From contig NZ_CP025746.1 of assembly GCF_004015185.1 (NCBI RefSeq), positions 6,217,776 to 6,281,775 of the forward strand: a DNA stretch of 64,000 nucleotides, in the 5' to 3' direction. The position numbers were made by a program, and so were the translations under genes. Source of the DNA: Clostridium manihotivorum (GTDB lineage: Bacteria; Bacillota; Clostridia; Clostridiales; Clostridiaceae). The notes under the pieces were generated by a model. It was not told the origin of the DNA and made no database searches. It saw only the letters and a list, made by a program, of their open reading frames with translations. This document shows, in pieces, positions 7,938 to 20,168 of this stretch (the first letter of the stretch is position 1; every line of letters begins with the position of its first letter).

Positions 7938-9473
7938 ATGGAAGCTTTATCAAACAGTATTATTGACTTTCAGAAAAAAACTTTAAAATTTGTATTAGTT
8001 ATCTATTCTATTAGTGCCTTATTAGCAGGTATAGTGTTTATGTCTATGAAAGCTCTGAACTTATACTCAGAAATAAGTTGGACTTCACTGTTTGTGCTAT
8101 TAGCTCTGACTTTTATTGAGGTTATCATATTTAGACTTGGTTATAAATATGCACTGAAGGATGAAAAATCCTGGAATAAAGGTCTAAGGTTTCTAAAAGG
8201 TGCATTAGTGGTTATATGTTATATTAACTACCTTTACCTTACAAGAATGGTTCCATCTAAAGAATTATGGATAATTGTGTTTTACCTTATACTTCTTAGT
8301 GCTTTATTATTTGATAGTAGATTAACTCTAGTATCAATTGCACTTAGTCTATTATCTCAGGTTTATATATTTTTAAATGATTCAAAGCTTTTACCTGATG
8401 AAAAAGTATTTTTAAGAGAAATACTTATTAGAATAATTGTCATATCTCTTACATCTTTTGCAATATATATCTTTACATACTTTGCCTCTAAGCTATTTAA
8501 AGACATAGCTGAAAATGAAAGAATTCTAAAAGAAAAAAATGATCACATCTCAAAGTTGTTTTCACAGCTAAGTGAATTTTCAGAGATGCTTTTAAATTCA
8601 AGTACAACCCTTTCAACTGCTGTTGAACAGGAAGCGAAGTCACTACAGTATATTGCTGTTACAAGCAATGAGATAAATAATGATTCTAATGACATGTTAG
8701 ATAAATCAGAAAGAAATAAAACTATTCTAACTAATTTACTTAATATAAATAAGAATGCAGCTGATAGAGTTGAAAATACAAAAAGATTCTCAGATGAGAT
8801 TATTGCTTTATCAACTCAAAATAACACTTCCTTAAATGAAGCATTAAAAATAATTAATAATATAAGTATAAGAATAAATAATACATTCGAAGCTTCCAAA
8901 GTATTAGAACAAAAGTCAGCTGAAATAGATAATATCATAGGTATTATAAGTGATATTTCAGAACAGACTAATTTATTAGCTCTAAACGCATCAATCGAAG
9001 CAGCAAGAGCTGGGGAGCTAGGCAAAGGATTTGCTGTAGTCGCTGAAGAGGTTAGAACTCTTGCTGAAGATAGCAGACATTCATTAACTGATATAGGCGC
9101 TATCTTAAGTGAATTTAAAGAGAAAATAAAAGAAGTTGAATCTCTTATGACAGAAAACAATTCACAAATATCTAGTGGTAATACTATTCTTACTACAGCT
9201 GTTGACAATGTATCAACTATGGTAAACAAACTTAGAATTTCTAATGAAAATATAAGTAGTATTAGTAGTTTAACTTCATCTATGATTACAGAAACTGAAA
9301 ACGTGGTTGAATTTAATTCCAGCATTACTAAGTTAACAGAAGAGACTATAAATAAATTCAAATTAGTATCCGACTCCTTAAATCAAAATGCTGCTGTTGG
9401 CGAAGAAATAGCTGCTAGCTCAGAATATTTAAGAGACTTAGCTAAACAAATGAATAACTTAACTAATAAATAA
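7938..9473 (+). CDS. Methyl-accepting chemotaxis protein, multi-pass sensor, no HAMP
   Basis: This 511-residue receptor has an N-terminal region with about five or six hydrophobic segments (roughly residues 18-185) in place of the usual periplasmic loop. A cytoplasmic coiled-coil signalling domain follows. The conserved hairpin tip is present (ISEQTNLLALNASIEAARAGE, near residue 340, then GFAVVAEEVRTLAE). I see no HAMP module between membrane and signalling parts. It would talk to CheA/CheW at the inner membrane face. A multi-pass integral-membrane sensor suggests sensing of a membrane or lipid-related cue, which fits the upstream acyl-synthase-like gene, but this is inference. It shares the c-di-GMP-switched transcript with that gene. 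Confidence 0.9.
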   Translation: MEALSNSIIDFQKKTLKFVLVIYSISALLAGIVFMSMKALNLYSEISWTSLFVLLALTFIEVIIFRLGYKYALKDEKSWNKGLRFLKGALVVICYINYLYLTRMVPSKELWIIVFYLILLSALLFDSRLTLVSIALSLLSQVYIFLNDSKLLPDEKVFLREILIRIIVISLTSFAIYIFTYFASKLFKDIAENERILKEKNDHISKLFSQLSEFSEMLLNSSTTLSTAVEQEAKSLQYIAVTSNEINNDSNDMLDKSERNKTILTNLLNINKNAADRVENTKRFSDEIIALSTQNNTSLNEALKIINNISIRINNTFEASKVLEQKSAEIDNIIGIISDISEQTNLLALNASIEAARAGELGKGFAVVAEEVRTLAEDSRHSLTDIGAILSEFKEKIKEVESLMTENNSQISSGNTILTTAVDNVSTMVNKLRISNENISSISSLTSSMITETENVVEFNSSITKLTEETINKFKLVSDSLNQNAAVGEEIAASSEYLRDLAKQMNNLTNK

Positions 9474-9496
9474 ACCAACTATTTTTATAGAATAAG

Positions 9497-9538
9497 AATA
9501 GGCTGCCAATTATAAATATAATTAACAGCCTATTTTTT
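9497..9538 (+). terminator. Terminator of the c-di-GMP-controlled operon
   Basis: AATAGGCTG and CAGCCTATT form the stem, followed by TTTTTT, 23 nt past the chemoreceptor stop codon. Confidence 0.85.
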
Positions 9539-9543
9539 AATTT

Positions 9544-9787
9544 TTGGCTATGTTTAAGGATACTGTTGAAATTAAGTGGTTAAGAAGGAGATGCTATATG
9601 AGCGAGCAATTAGAATTAAATGATTTTTTCAGATGGAGTGGCGTTAAGAAACTGTACTGTTCGAACGTAGTGAGTTTACAGTTTTAGCCATGGAATATGA
9701 CAAAATCATATTAATTCTTTGCGCAAGCTCATCTAAGCATCGGATGACTGACCACTTAATTTCAACACAGTACTTTAACAGAGCCTA
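9544..9787. repeat. Repeat family B, copy B2 (full-length form)
   Basis: This 244-nt imperfect inverted repeat has ends TTGGCTATGTTTAA and TTTAACAGAGCCTAA. The two arms match over about 100 nt each, for example TTGAAATTAAGTGGT with ACCACTTAATTTCAA. The centre carries its own palindrome around CTGTACTGTTCGAACGTAG. It fills the gap between the chemoreceptor terminator and the MFS gene. It contains no gene and no transposase, so it is best described as a miniature inverted-repeat element or a long structured RNA. Confidence 0.8.
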
Positions 9788-9810
9788 ATCTTTTAAATTA
9801 ATATACAGGT

Positions 9811-11256
9811 TTATGCCGCTGACTCTTCAACATTTTCTTCCCACTCTACTTCTGGTCCTCTTAAGTAGGATAAAATTGCAGCTATTACACTGAATATGAA
9901 GGATATTGTAAATGCCAGTCTTAATCCACCTATAAACTTACCTATTGCAATACCTTCTGCACCTACTTGTGTACCTACAAAAAGTGCTTGCATAGCTTCA
10001 GGAGATACGCTAGATGCTATTATAGCCATCGAAAGCGCTATACTTAAAACAGTTCCAGCATTGTTTAACATGGTTCTAACTCCAGCTGCAACACCTCTTT
10101 TATCTGCAGGTACTGATCCCATTATAGAATTTGTATTAGGAGAGAAGAACAATCCTGAGCCTAATCCCATTACGAGCATAGATATTACAAGAGAAGTCAT
10201 AGAGGAATTCTCTTTTATAAACATAAATCCAAGCAATCCTAGAGCTGATATCCCTAGTCCAACAGAACTCAAAGTTCTTGATCCATACTTATCTGACAAT
10301 ATTCCACTTATAGGCGAAATTAACATCATAGATATGGCAAGTGGTGTAAGTAACATACCTGCTATTATCGGATCTATTCCCTTTATACCTTGGAAGTAGA
10401 AAACTAGCAAAAATGTTACAGCTCCTCTAGCTATTCCATTAAAGAAGTTACTAGCATATGCAAATGCTAATATTCTATTTTTAAATAATCTCATATCCAA
10501 CATAGGATATTTTATTTTACTCTCTATATTTACAAATAGAGCTATCAATATTATTGCAGCAACTATAAGTACTATTACATTAACATTTAACCAACCTGAA
10601 AAACTACCTAGGGTTAACGCTATTAATAAGGATAACATTCCTAAAGTAAATACTATAGTTCCCTTGAAATCAAATCTTTGCTTTTCTGGTAAATTAGAAA
10701 CCTCTTTTAGCTGAACTGCAGCCCACAAGGTTCCAACGATACCTATAGGAATATTTATATAAAATATACTTCTCCATCCGAAGTTAACTAGAAATCCACC
10801 TAGTATAGGTCCTATAACACTGGCAACGCTTATAATCATACTGTTTATTCCTAAAGCTCTTCCTAATTCCTTTTTAGGAAAGGCGTCTGTTACTATTGCT
10901 GTACTATTGGCTACCATTAAAGAACCACCTACTCCTTGTATTAACCTAAACACAAGAAGCATTACTCCATTTTGCGATAGTCCACATAAAAGGGATGCTA
11001 CTGTAAATACGGCAAAACCGCTAACATACAATTTCTTTCTCCCTACCATATCTGCGACTCTTCCTATTGAAGGTACCAGTATAGTGAGAACTAGCATATA
11101 CCCCATAAGAATCCAAGTAACTATGCCCATTCCTGCATTTACATCTTTCATAATAATCGGTAGTGCTATCATAAGAGTACTACCACTCATAACAGATAAC
11201 AACGCACCAATTGTAGTACATGATAGCGCTATCCATTTATAATTATCCTTTTTCAT
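9811..11256 (-). CDS. MFS drug exporter, DHA2 (EmrB/QacA-like) family
   Basis: This is a 481-residue integral membrane proton antiporter with a hydrophobic pattern consistent with about 14 segments. The loop 2-3 motif appears as GRVADMVGRKK near residue 65, and the antiporter-type motif C region reads SVIGPILGGFL near residue 145. It starts 2 nt after the stop codon of the MerR regulator gene, so the two are translationally coupled in one transcript. Expected to export hydrophobic or cationic toxic compounds across the cytoplasmic membrane. Expression is presumably induced by the regulator's ligand. The actual substrate cannot be read from the sequence. Confidence 0.9.
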   Translation of the reverse strand: MKKDNYKWIALSCTTIGALLSVMSGSTLMIALPIIMKDVNAGMGIVTWILMGYMLVLTILVPSIGRVADMVGRKKLYVSGFAVFTVASLLCGLSQNGVMLLVFRLIQGVGGSLMVANSTAIVTDAFPKKELGRALGINSMIISVASVIGPILGGFLVNFGWRSIFYINIPIGIVGTLWAAVQLKEVSNLPEKQRFDFKGTIVFTLGMLSLLIALTLGSFSGWLNVNVIVLIVAAIILIALFVNIESKIKYPMLDMRLFKNRILAFAYASNFFNGIARGAVTFLLVFYFQGIKGIDPIIAGMLLTPLAISMMLISPISGILSDKYGSRTLSSVGLGISALGLLGFMFIKENSSMTSLVISMLVMGLGSGLFFSPNTNSIMGSVPADKRGVAAGVRTMLNNAGTVLSIALSMAIIASSVSPEAMQALFVGTQVGAEGIAIGKFIGGLRLAFTISFIFSVIAAILSYLRGPEVEWEENVEESAA

Positions 11257-11258
11257 TC

Positions 11259-11672
11259 CTATTCCTCTTTCCTGTCTAATAGTGCATTTAATTTTTCCAG
11301 ACTCTTGCTACAATTATCTTTTACTCTTCTTAATACCTTCTCTCTCTCATCTATAGTTTCTATTAATGAACTAAGCTTATTCAAGGCTTCATTTATATAC
11401 AGAGGATCAGTAACTTCATTATTCCAAATCTTATTAAGATTCTTTCTCAAACCTAATATTTGCTTAACTTCTATTATAGTTAAACCTAATTTGGCTCTAA
11501 GATCTTTTATCTCATTTATAGTACTTATGTCTTCATCACTATAAAGTCTATAACCTGAATCAGTTCTTGAAGACGGTATAAATAACTCCATATCTTCATA
11601 GTACCTTATGGTTCTTTTGGTTAATCCAGTTATCTTTGAAACTTCGTCTATCTGATAGTATTTTTGATCCAT
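11259..11672 (-). CDS. MerR-family transcriptional regulator
   Basis: This 137-residue regulator has the winged-helix MerR head (residues 5-40, ITGLTKRTIRYYEDMELF) followed by a long dimerisation coil. It lacks a large effector domain and has a single cysteine (Cys123, near the end of the coil), so it is not a metal-thiol MerR of the classical type. It is the first gene of a two-gene unit with the MFS exporter and probably controls both. A 22-bp dyad lies 31 nt upstream of the start codon. The start is supported by a GGAGGCGATAGC leader. Local activation by distortion of the promoter is typical of the family and is inferred here. Confidence 0.9.
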   Translation of the reverse strand: MDQKYYQIDEVSKITGLTKRTIRYYEDMELFIPSSRTDSGYRLYSDEDISTINEIKDLRAKLGLTIIEVKQILGLRKNLNKIWNNEVTDPLYINEALNKLSSLIETIDEREKVLRRVKDNCSKSLEKLNALLDRKEE

Positions 11673-11703
11673 GCTATCGCCTCCGTTATAATTCTAATAT
11701 AGT

Positions 11704-11725
11704 ATAACCTTAACGTCAATGTTAT
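11704..11725. promoter_or_regulatory. Probable MerR operator (22-bp dyad)
   Basis: On the minus strand ATAACATTGACGTTAAGGTTAT is an interrupted palindrome centred on ACGT, with 18 of 22 positions symmetrical. It lies in the promoter region of the MerR-MFS unit and overlaps a TTGACG that could be part of the promoter. MerR proteins typically bind such dyads between -35 and -10. The rest of the gap to the rRNA terminator holds nothing I recognise. Confidence 0.55.
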
Positions 11726-11944
11726 GGTATGTTTATAAACCTAAACAAATCGTTTACTTATATAACATTCTTAGATTATTAAGCTAATGCATTAGTATTA
11801 AGCTTAAATATATTGGAAAATATTTTAATTATCCACAATTTCTATATTAATAAGCTTTATTATCAACATACTGTTAGTTTACTATGTGCATATTTTTATA
11901 TAATAATCTATAAATGTAAATAATTTATTTTATATTTTTTAACA

Positions 11945-11973
11945 ACAAAAAAACGCCAGTATAAACTGACGTT
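11945..11973 (-). terminator. Terminator of the rRNA-tRNA operon
   Basis: AACGTCAG and CTGGCGTT form a stem followed by TTTTTGTTG on the minus strand, 10 nt beyond the 3' end of tRNA-Asn. Confidence 0.8.
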
Positions 11974-11982
11974 ATGTACAAA

Positions 11983-12057
<75 letters not shown>

Positions 12058-12060
12058 ATA

Positions 12061-12082
12061 TTGTATCTCTTAAGAGATACAA
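12061..12082. other. Perfect 22-bp palindrome between 5S and tRNA-Asn
   Basis: TTGTATCTCT is followed immediately by its exact complement AGAGATACAA (centre TTAA). In the transcript it would form a compact hairpin between the 5S and tRNA sequences, probably a processing signal. A similar TGAGATAC/GTATCTCA hairpin lies in the 16S-23S spacer near 15458-15476. Confidence 0.5.
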
Positions 12083-12083
12083 A

Positions 12084-12199
12084 CCTAGCGACCACTTACT
12101 CTCCCACACAGTCGCCCATGCAGTACCATCAGCCGTCTAAGTCTTAACCTTCGTGTTCGGTATGGGTACGGGTGTAACCCTTAGACGCATCATCACTAG
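12084..12199 (-). rRNA. rrf: 5S ribosomal RNA
   Basis: The minus strand shows the standard 5S elements: ACCCGTACCCATACCGAACACG in the loop B/C area (here CCATACCGAACACGAAGGTTAA) and the terminal CTAGTGATGATGCG / CGCTAGG pairing. It is separated from 23S by the processing stem at 12208-12245. Exact ends are uncertain by a few bases. Confidence 0.95.
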
Positions 12200-12207
12200 A
12201 TTTTGAA

Positions 12208-12245
12208 AGATTATTCTTTCAAAATTGCACTTAAGTTTACTTTGT
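12208..12245. other. 23S processing stem, 3' strand
   Basis: This segment is an inverted copy of 15418-15456 (shared core TCTTT-AAAATTGCAC-TAAGTT). The two arms flank 23S and would pair in the precursor to form the RNase III-type processing stem. Confidence 0.6.
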
Positions 12246-12258
12246 AATATTTGTTTTG

Positions 12259-15163
<2,905 letters not shown>

Positions 15164-15178
15164 GTCATGTCATTATAA

Positions 15179-15280
15179 CCGGCGCATTACTTCGTCACCT
15201 TCCTCACTACACTGCTCACTTACCTAAGTAAGCTCCGCGGCTCCGTTCGTCGGTTCCTTGTACTGCTTGGTTCTAATGCC
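15179..15280. other. GC-rich block inside the 16S-23S spacer
   Basis: About 100 nt of clearly higher G+C lies in an otherwise AT-rich spacer. Its ends carry GGC..ATTA / TAATGCC in inverse, and it contains CTTACCTAAGTAAG and GAGCCGCGGAGC-type self-complementary pieces. It encodes no tRNA: I looked for Ile and Ala tRNAs and found none. It looks like an inserted palindromic element transcribed with every rRNA precursor. An AATTTGC-TTC-GCAAATT hairpin follows at 15287-15303. Confidence 0.6.
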
Positions 15281-15417
15281 ATTCCTAATTTGCTTCGCAA
15301 ATTATGGTTCTGCACTTAGAAAAGTACATTTCATAATTTGGTTTTGAACAAACCAGTTATTGATTTGAATACTAGCGTGCATTCTTATCAATAATTTATT
15401 ACAAAGATTAGTAAATA

Positions 15418-15456
15418 TCTTTACTTTAACTTATGTGCAATTTTCAAAGAACAATC
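15418..15456. other. 23S processing stem, 5' strand
   Basis: This is the inverted partner of 12208-12245, located in the 16S-23S spacer. Pairing of the two loops out 23S in the precursor. Confidence 0.6.
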
Positions 15457-15474
15457 TGAGATACTTGGTATCTC

Positions 15475-15494
15475 AAAATTAAACAGAGTAAATA
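15475..15494. other. 16S processing stem, 3' strand
   Basis: AAAATTAAACAGAGTAAATA here is the near-perfect inverse complement of 17154-17174 upstream of 16S. The pair forms the precursor processing stem around 16S. Confidence 0.65.
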
Positions 15495-15555
15495 ACAACC
15501 AGAATTCGTGTATATTAAGTCTGAAATACATCAGTACTTAATAATTTCTCCATAG

Positions 15556-17078
<1,523 letters not shown>

Positions 17079-17153
17079 TTAATCATAGCTTACTTACTTA
17101 GTAAGTCTTTTTTCAAAAGAATTGCTGGTTTAAGTCTAGTTTTAGACTTTGTT

Positions 17154-17174
17154 TATTTTACTCTGTTTAATTTT
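17154..17174. other. 16S processing stem, 5' strand
   Basis: This is the inverted partner of 15475-15494, in the leader just upstream of 16S. Confidence 0.65.
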
Positions 17175-17215
17175 CAAAGACCAAGTTATTGTTGTCGCTC
17201 ATCAGCGACTTTTAC

Positions 17216-17245
17216 ATCTTAACATTTCTAAGATGTTTTTGTCAA
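17216..17245 (-). promoter_or_regulatory. rRNA operon promoter
   Basis: On the minus strand TTGACA (17240-17245) and TAAGAT (17216-17221) are 18 nt apart, with an extended -10 TG one base before the -10. It lies about 140 nt upstream of 16S. A TCGCTGATGAGCGA hairpin sits in the early leader at about 17196-17209. Confidence 0.75.
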
Positions 17246-17249
17246 CACT

Positions 17250-17988
17250 TTTTTAAAACTTTTTTAATTTCTTATAATCAGTTCTAATTTTCGTGTTTTG
17301 TGTTTGCGTCGTTTGTTTCAGCGACGTGTTTTATAATAACATGTATATTATTATCCATGCATATATATTATGCTATTTATATATATTTATTCATCTATAT
17401 AGGCACTTTTTCTATAAATATCTCTAAATTTCTACAATTGATACACCAGGATATGTTTACCAATATATTTCGCTATATTCAGCATATATATGCCCCAAAT
17501 AATAACTAATATGTATTATTAGAGTTGAAGAAACTTAATATAATCTATATGGTTAAGTATATGGAGATATCTTTTTTCAATGAAAGTAGTTATGTTTGCA
17601 CATCTTTTTTTCTTATATATATTATAAAATATCCTTGCAATCGCCTCTTTCTTATATATGATTTATTTATTATAATAATTTTTATTTATTAGGCAGATAT
17701 ATTTAAATATGATTCTTTAATAGTAAACTTTGAAGTAAATATATCAACGCATATTGTATGAATTTACATTCGTTATTATTCTTAAATAAACTTGTTTCTT
17801 ATGTTTATTATTTGTATATAATATAATGTACTTAAAATTGAATTTATGATTATAGGCATTTTAAAACTGAGTGTTTATACGAGAGATGGAATATTAGCTA
17901 GCTACTATACCCAATTTATATTAAAATTTCAAATCTATCAGAAACTAGTTTATAATATATCTTAGTATTAGTGTGGAGGATTATTAAT
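17250..17988. other. AT-rich intergenic region between rRNA promoter and cls
   Basis: About 740 nt of very AT-rich DNA lies between two divergent units. I see no gene with a usable ribosome binding site, no tRNA and none of the repeats A-D. A TATAAT at 17951-17956 with a poor TTCAAA-type -35 is a weak candidate for the cls promoter. Confidence 0.45.
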
Positions 17989-19428
17989 ATGATGAAACTG
18001 CCCAGCTATATGATGTATATGATTTTTGTAATTAATTTTATTCTTTCAATTACTATAGTAGTATTAGAAAGAAAGCAACCAGCAAAAACCTTAGCCTGGC
18101 TTCTAGTTCTAGCTCTTATGCCACCTGTAGGTTTATTCTTATATGTTTTTCTGGGTAGAAACTGGAAGATACACAAACTAAATGACGAAGGTTTTTCAAA
18201 TCAAATTCAAGATCTAATATCCCCTACACTTAAAGAGTTTAAAGATAAAACCTATATTCCTTTAATAGAGCTATTAGCTAATAATAGTGATTCCCCAGTG
18301 TTTTTAAATAATGATATATTTGTTTTTAAAAATGGAGTTGAAAAATTTAAAAAATTAAAAGAAGAGCTACTGAAAGCTAAACATCATATACATCTTGAGT
18401 ACTATATAGTAAAAAGTGATACTATAGGTAATGAAATAAAGGAAATACTAATAAAAAAATCCCTCGAAGGCGTTCGTGTTAGATTTATTATCGACAGAGT
18501 TGGCGCAGCTAAGATGAAAAGAAGCTATATCAGAGAACTTAGATCAGCTGGAATTGATGTAGTTCTATATTCTTATTTTCTATCCCCTATACTAAAACTT
18601 ATAAATACGCAAATAAATTATAGAAACCACAGAAAAATTGCTATAATAGATGGGAAAGTAGGCTTTTTAGGAGGTATAAATATAGGAGATGAATACCTTG
18701 GCAGAAGTAAGCTGGGTTATTGGAGAGATACTCACATTATGGTTAAAGGCGATTTTGTTATGGGTCTTCAGGCAGTATTCTTGGATGACTTTATGACTAT
18801 CCAGCAAGCAAACAACTATTACAGCTTTTATGATCAGGAATTCGATCAGTACTTTCCTACAACAACTATTGAAACACCTATAGCAATGCAATTAGTAAAG
18901 AGTGGTCCAGACTCTACATTTCCAGCTATAATGCAAGGAATGCTTAAAATGATAACTATGGCTACTGATAGTATTTATATAACAACTCCGTATTTTGTCC
19001 CTACTGAAAGCATAATGGATGCATTAAGAATATCAGCCCTTGGTGGAGTAGATATAAAAATAATCTTTCCTGAGAGAGCAGATCACATAACCGTTAACAA
19101 AGCTTCAAGAACTTATCTAGGTGAGCTAATGAGATGTGGTGTTAAGGTTTATTTTTATAACAAAGATTCCTTTGTTCATGCCAAATCCATGGTTATAGAT
19201 GGAAAGATTTGCACCCTAGGAACAGCAAATATGGATATAAGAAGCTTTGATTTGAATTATGAAATAAATACAGTTATATATAACTCAGACATATCTAAGC
19301 AACTAGAGGACTTATTCTTAGAAGATCTTGAGAATTGCAGAGAGTTTACTTTAGAAGAATACGAAAGCTCGGATAAGCTTAATAAGGTGATAGAAGGAGT
19401 TGCAAGAATATTTTCTTCACTGCTTTAA
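17989..19428 (+). CDS. cls: Cardiolipin synthase
   Basis: Membrane phospholipase-D-type enzyme that makes cardiolipin from two phosphatidylglycerols. Two N-terminal hydrophobic segments are followed by two HKD motifs, HRKIAIIDGKVGFLGG near residue 213 and HAKSMVIDGKICTLGT near residue 395. At about 479 residues it matches the bacterial Cls family. A GTG 18 nt upstream is in frame but is itself part of the GGAGG ribosome binding site, so I take the ATG at 17989 (or the adjacent ATG at 17992). It is monocistronic, with a terminator at 19535. Confidence 0.93.
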   Translation: MMKLPSYMMYMIFVINFILSITIVVLERKQPAKTLAWLLVLALMPPVGLFLYVFLGRNWKIHKLNDEGFSNQIQDLISPTLKEFKDKTYIPLIELLANNSDSPVFLNNDIFVFKNGVEKFKKLKEELLKAKHHIHLEYYIVKSDTIGNEIKEILIKKSLEGVRVRFIIDRVGAAKMKRSYIRELRSAGIDVVLYSYFLSPILKLINTQINYRNHRKIAIIDGKVGFLGGINIGDEYLGRSKLGYWRDTHIMVKGDFVMGLQAVFLDDFMTIQQANNYYSFYDQEFDQYFPTTTIETPIAMQLVKSGPDSTFPAIMQGMLKMITMATDSIYITTPYFVPTESIMDALRISALGGVDIKIIFPERADHITVNKASRTYLGELMRCGVKVYFYNKDSFVHAKSMVIDGKICTLGTANMDIRSFDLNYEINTVIYNSDISKQLEDLFLEDLENCREFTLEEYESSDKLNKVIEGVARIFSSLL

Positions 19429-19534
19429 AAATATACTATTCTACGAAAAACAAGCTTTTTCATTATGTTTTGTTATAACTAAACACTTTATGTTGGGTTC
19501 TTAAAGAATGAAAATTTATATTTTTCTGAACAGT

Positions 19535-19568
19535 AAAAAATCGCTAAAGTGAACTTTAGCGATTTTTT
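19535..19568 (+). terminator. Terminator of cls (start of repeat C1)
   Basis: AAAAAATCGCTAAAGT pairs with ACTTTAGCGATTTTTT. The hairpin is directly followed by a block shared with two other terminators (see repeat C). Confidence 0.85.
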
Positions 19569-19660
19569 GCGTATCTGCCTTTCCCAATGGATATAAAGGA
19601 AACTTGGGAGACTAGTAAGTCTTATTTTCCTACTGTATATCCTAAAAAGCTATACTACAG
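19569..19660. repeat. Repeat family C, diverged copy C1
   Basis: After the terminator comes ATCTGCCTTTC followed by AATGGATATAA and an AT-rich tail, the same order as at 27413 and 52957. It is the most diverged copy and the match fades after about 35 nt. It overlaps the last codons of the VanZ-like gene. Confidence 0.45.
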
Positions 19661-20111
19661 AGTTACTATATTTGAATTTAAATCTATTCCTGCAATAAAG
19701 CACTACACTTCCAAATAATGCTCCACTTGTATCAATTAAAACATCTCTAAACTTTGCCGTTCTTCCTGGCACAAAAATTTGATGAAACTCATCAGTACAA
19801 GCGTATCCAAAGGTTAACATTATACCATAAATAATCGCTAGCTTTTTACTTGTATAATTCTTTAATAAATTATATGCAAAGCTAAATAGAATCAAATACT
19901 CTGTAAAGTGTGCAGTCTTTCTTACTATAAATGTAGCTAAATCACCTAACAGACTGTCTAGATTTAGTCCAAGTGCATTAAAAACATATATAACTAATTC
20001 ACTCTGTTTATCAGATTCGGTACCGTTTTTTGCAGAGAAAGCAAAAATAATAATCATCCAAAGTATTAATAAAATCCAACTTATCTTTAATTTAGCTGTT
20101 CCCCTCTTCAT
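19650..20111 (-). CDS. VanZ-like membrane protein
   Basis: A small integral membrane protein of about 153 residues with roughly four hydrophobic segments and the VanZ signature: FSAKNG after the first segment, RKTAHFTEYLILF in the middle and DEFHQIFVPGRTAKFRDVLIDTSGALFG near the end. The frame can start 12 nt earlier, but the upstream ATG codes through the GGAGG ribosome binding site, so I take the ATG at 20109-20111. VanZ itself gives low-level teicoplanin resistance, but most chromosomal homologues have unknown roles. No vancomycin-resistance genes are nearby, so resistance should not be inferred. Confidence 0.85.
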   Translation of the reverse strand: MKRGTAKLKISWILLILWMIIIFAFSAKNGTESDKQSELVIYVFNALGLNLDSLLGDLATFIVRKTAHFTEYLILFSFAYNLLKNYTSKKLAIIYGIMLTFGYACTDEFHQIFVPGRTAKFRDVLIDTSGALFGSVVLYCRNRFKFKYSNSVV

Positions 20112-20168
20112 TAGCTCCTCCATGATTCATAAATTATATAAAGACATTATATATTGGTTAATTTCTTA

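Noticed and set aside
15164..15555. tRNA-Ile or tRNA-Ala in the 16S-23S spacer
   Set aside because: No cloverleaf or GGTTCGANNCC arm was found; the GC-rich block does not fold as a tRNA.
17971..17988. GTG start for cardiolipin synthase 18 nt upstream
   Set aside because: The codon overlaps the GGAGG ribosome binding site, so the ATG at 17989 is used.
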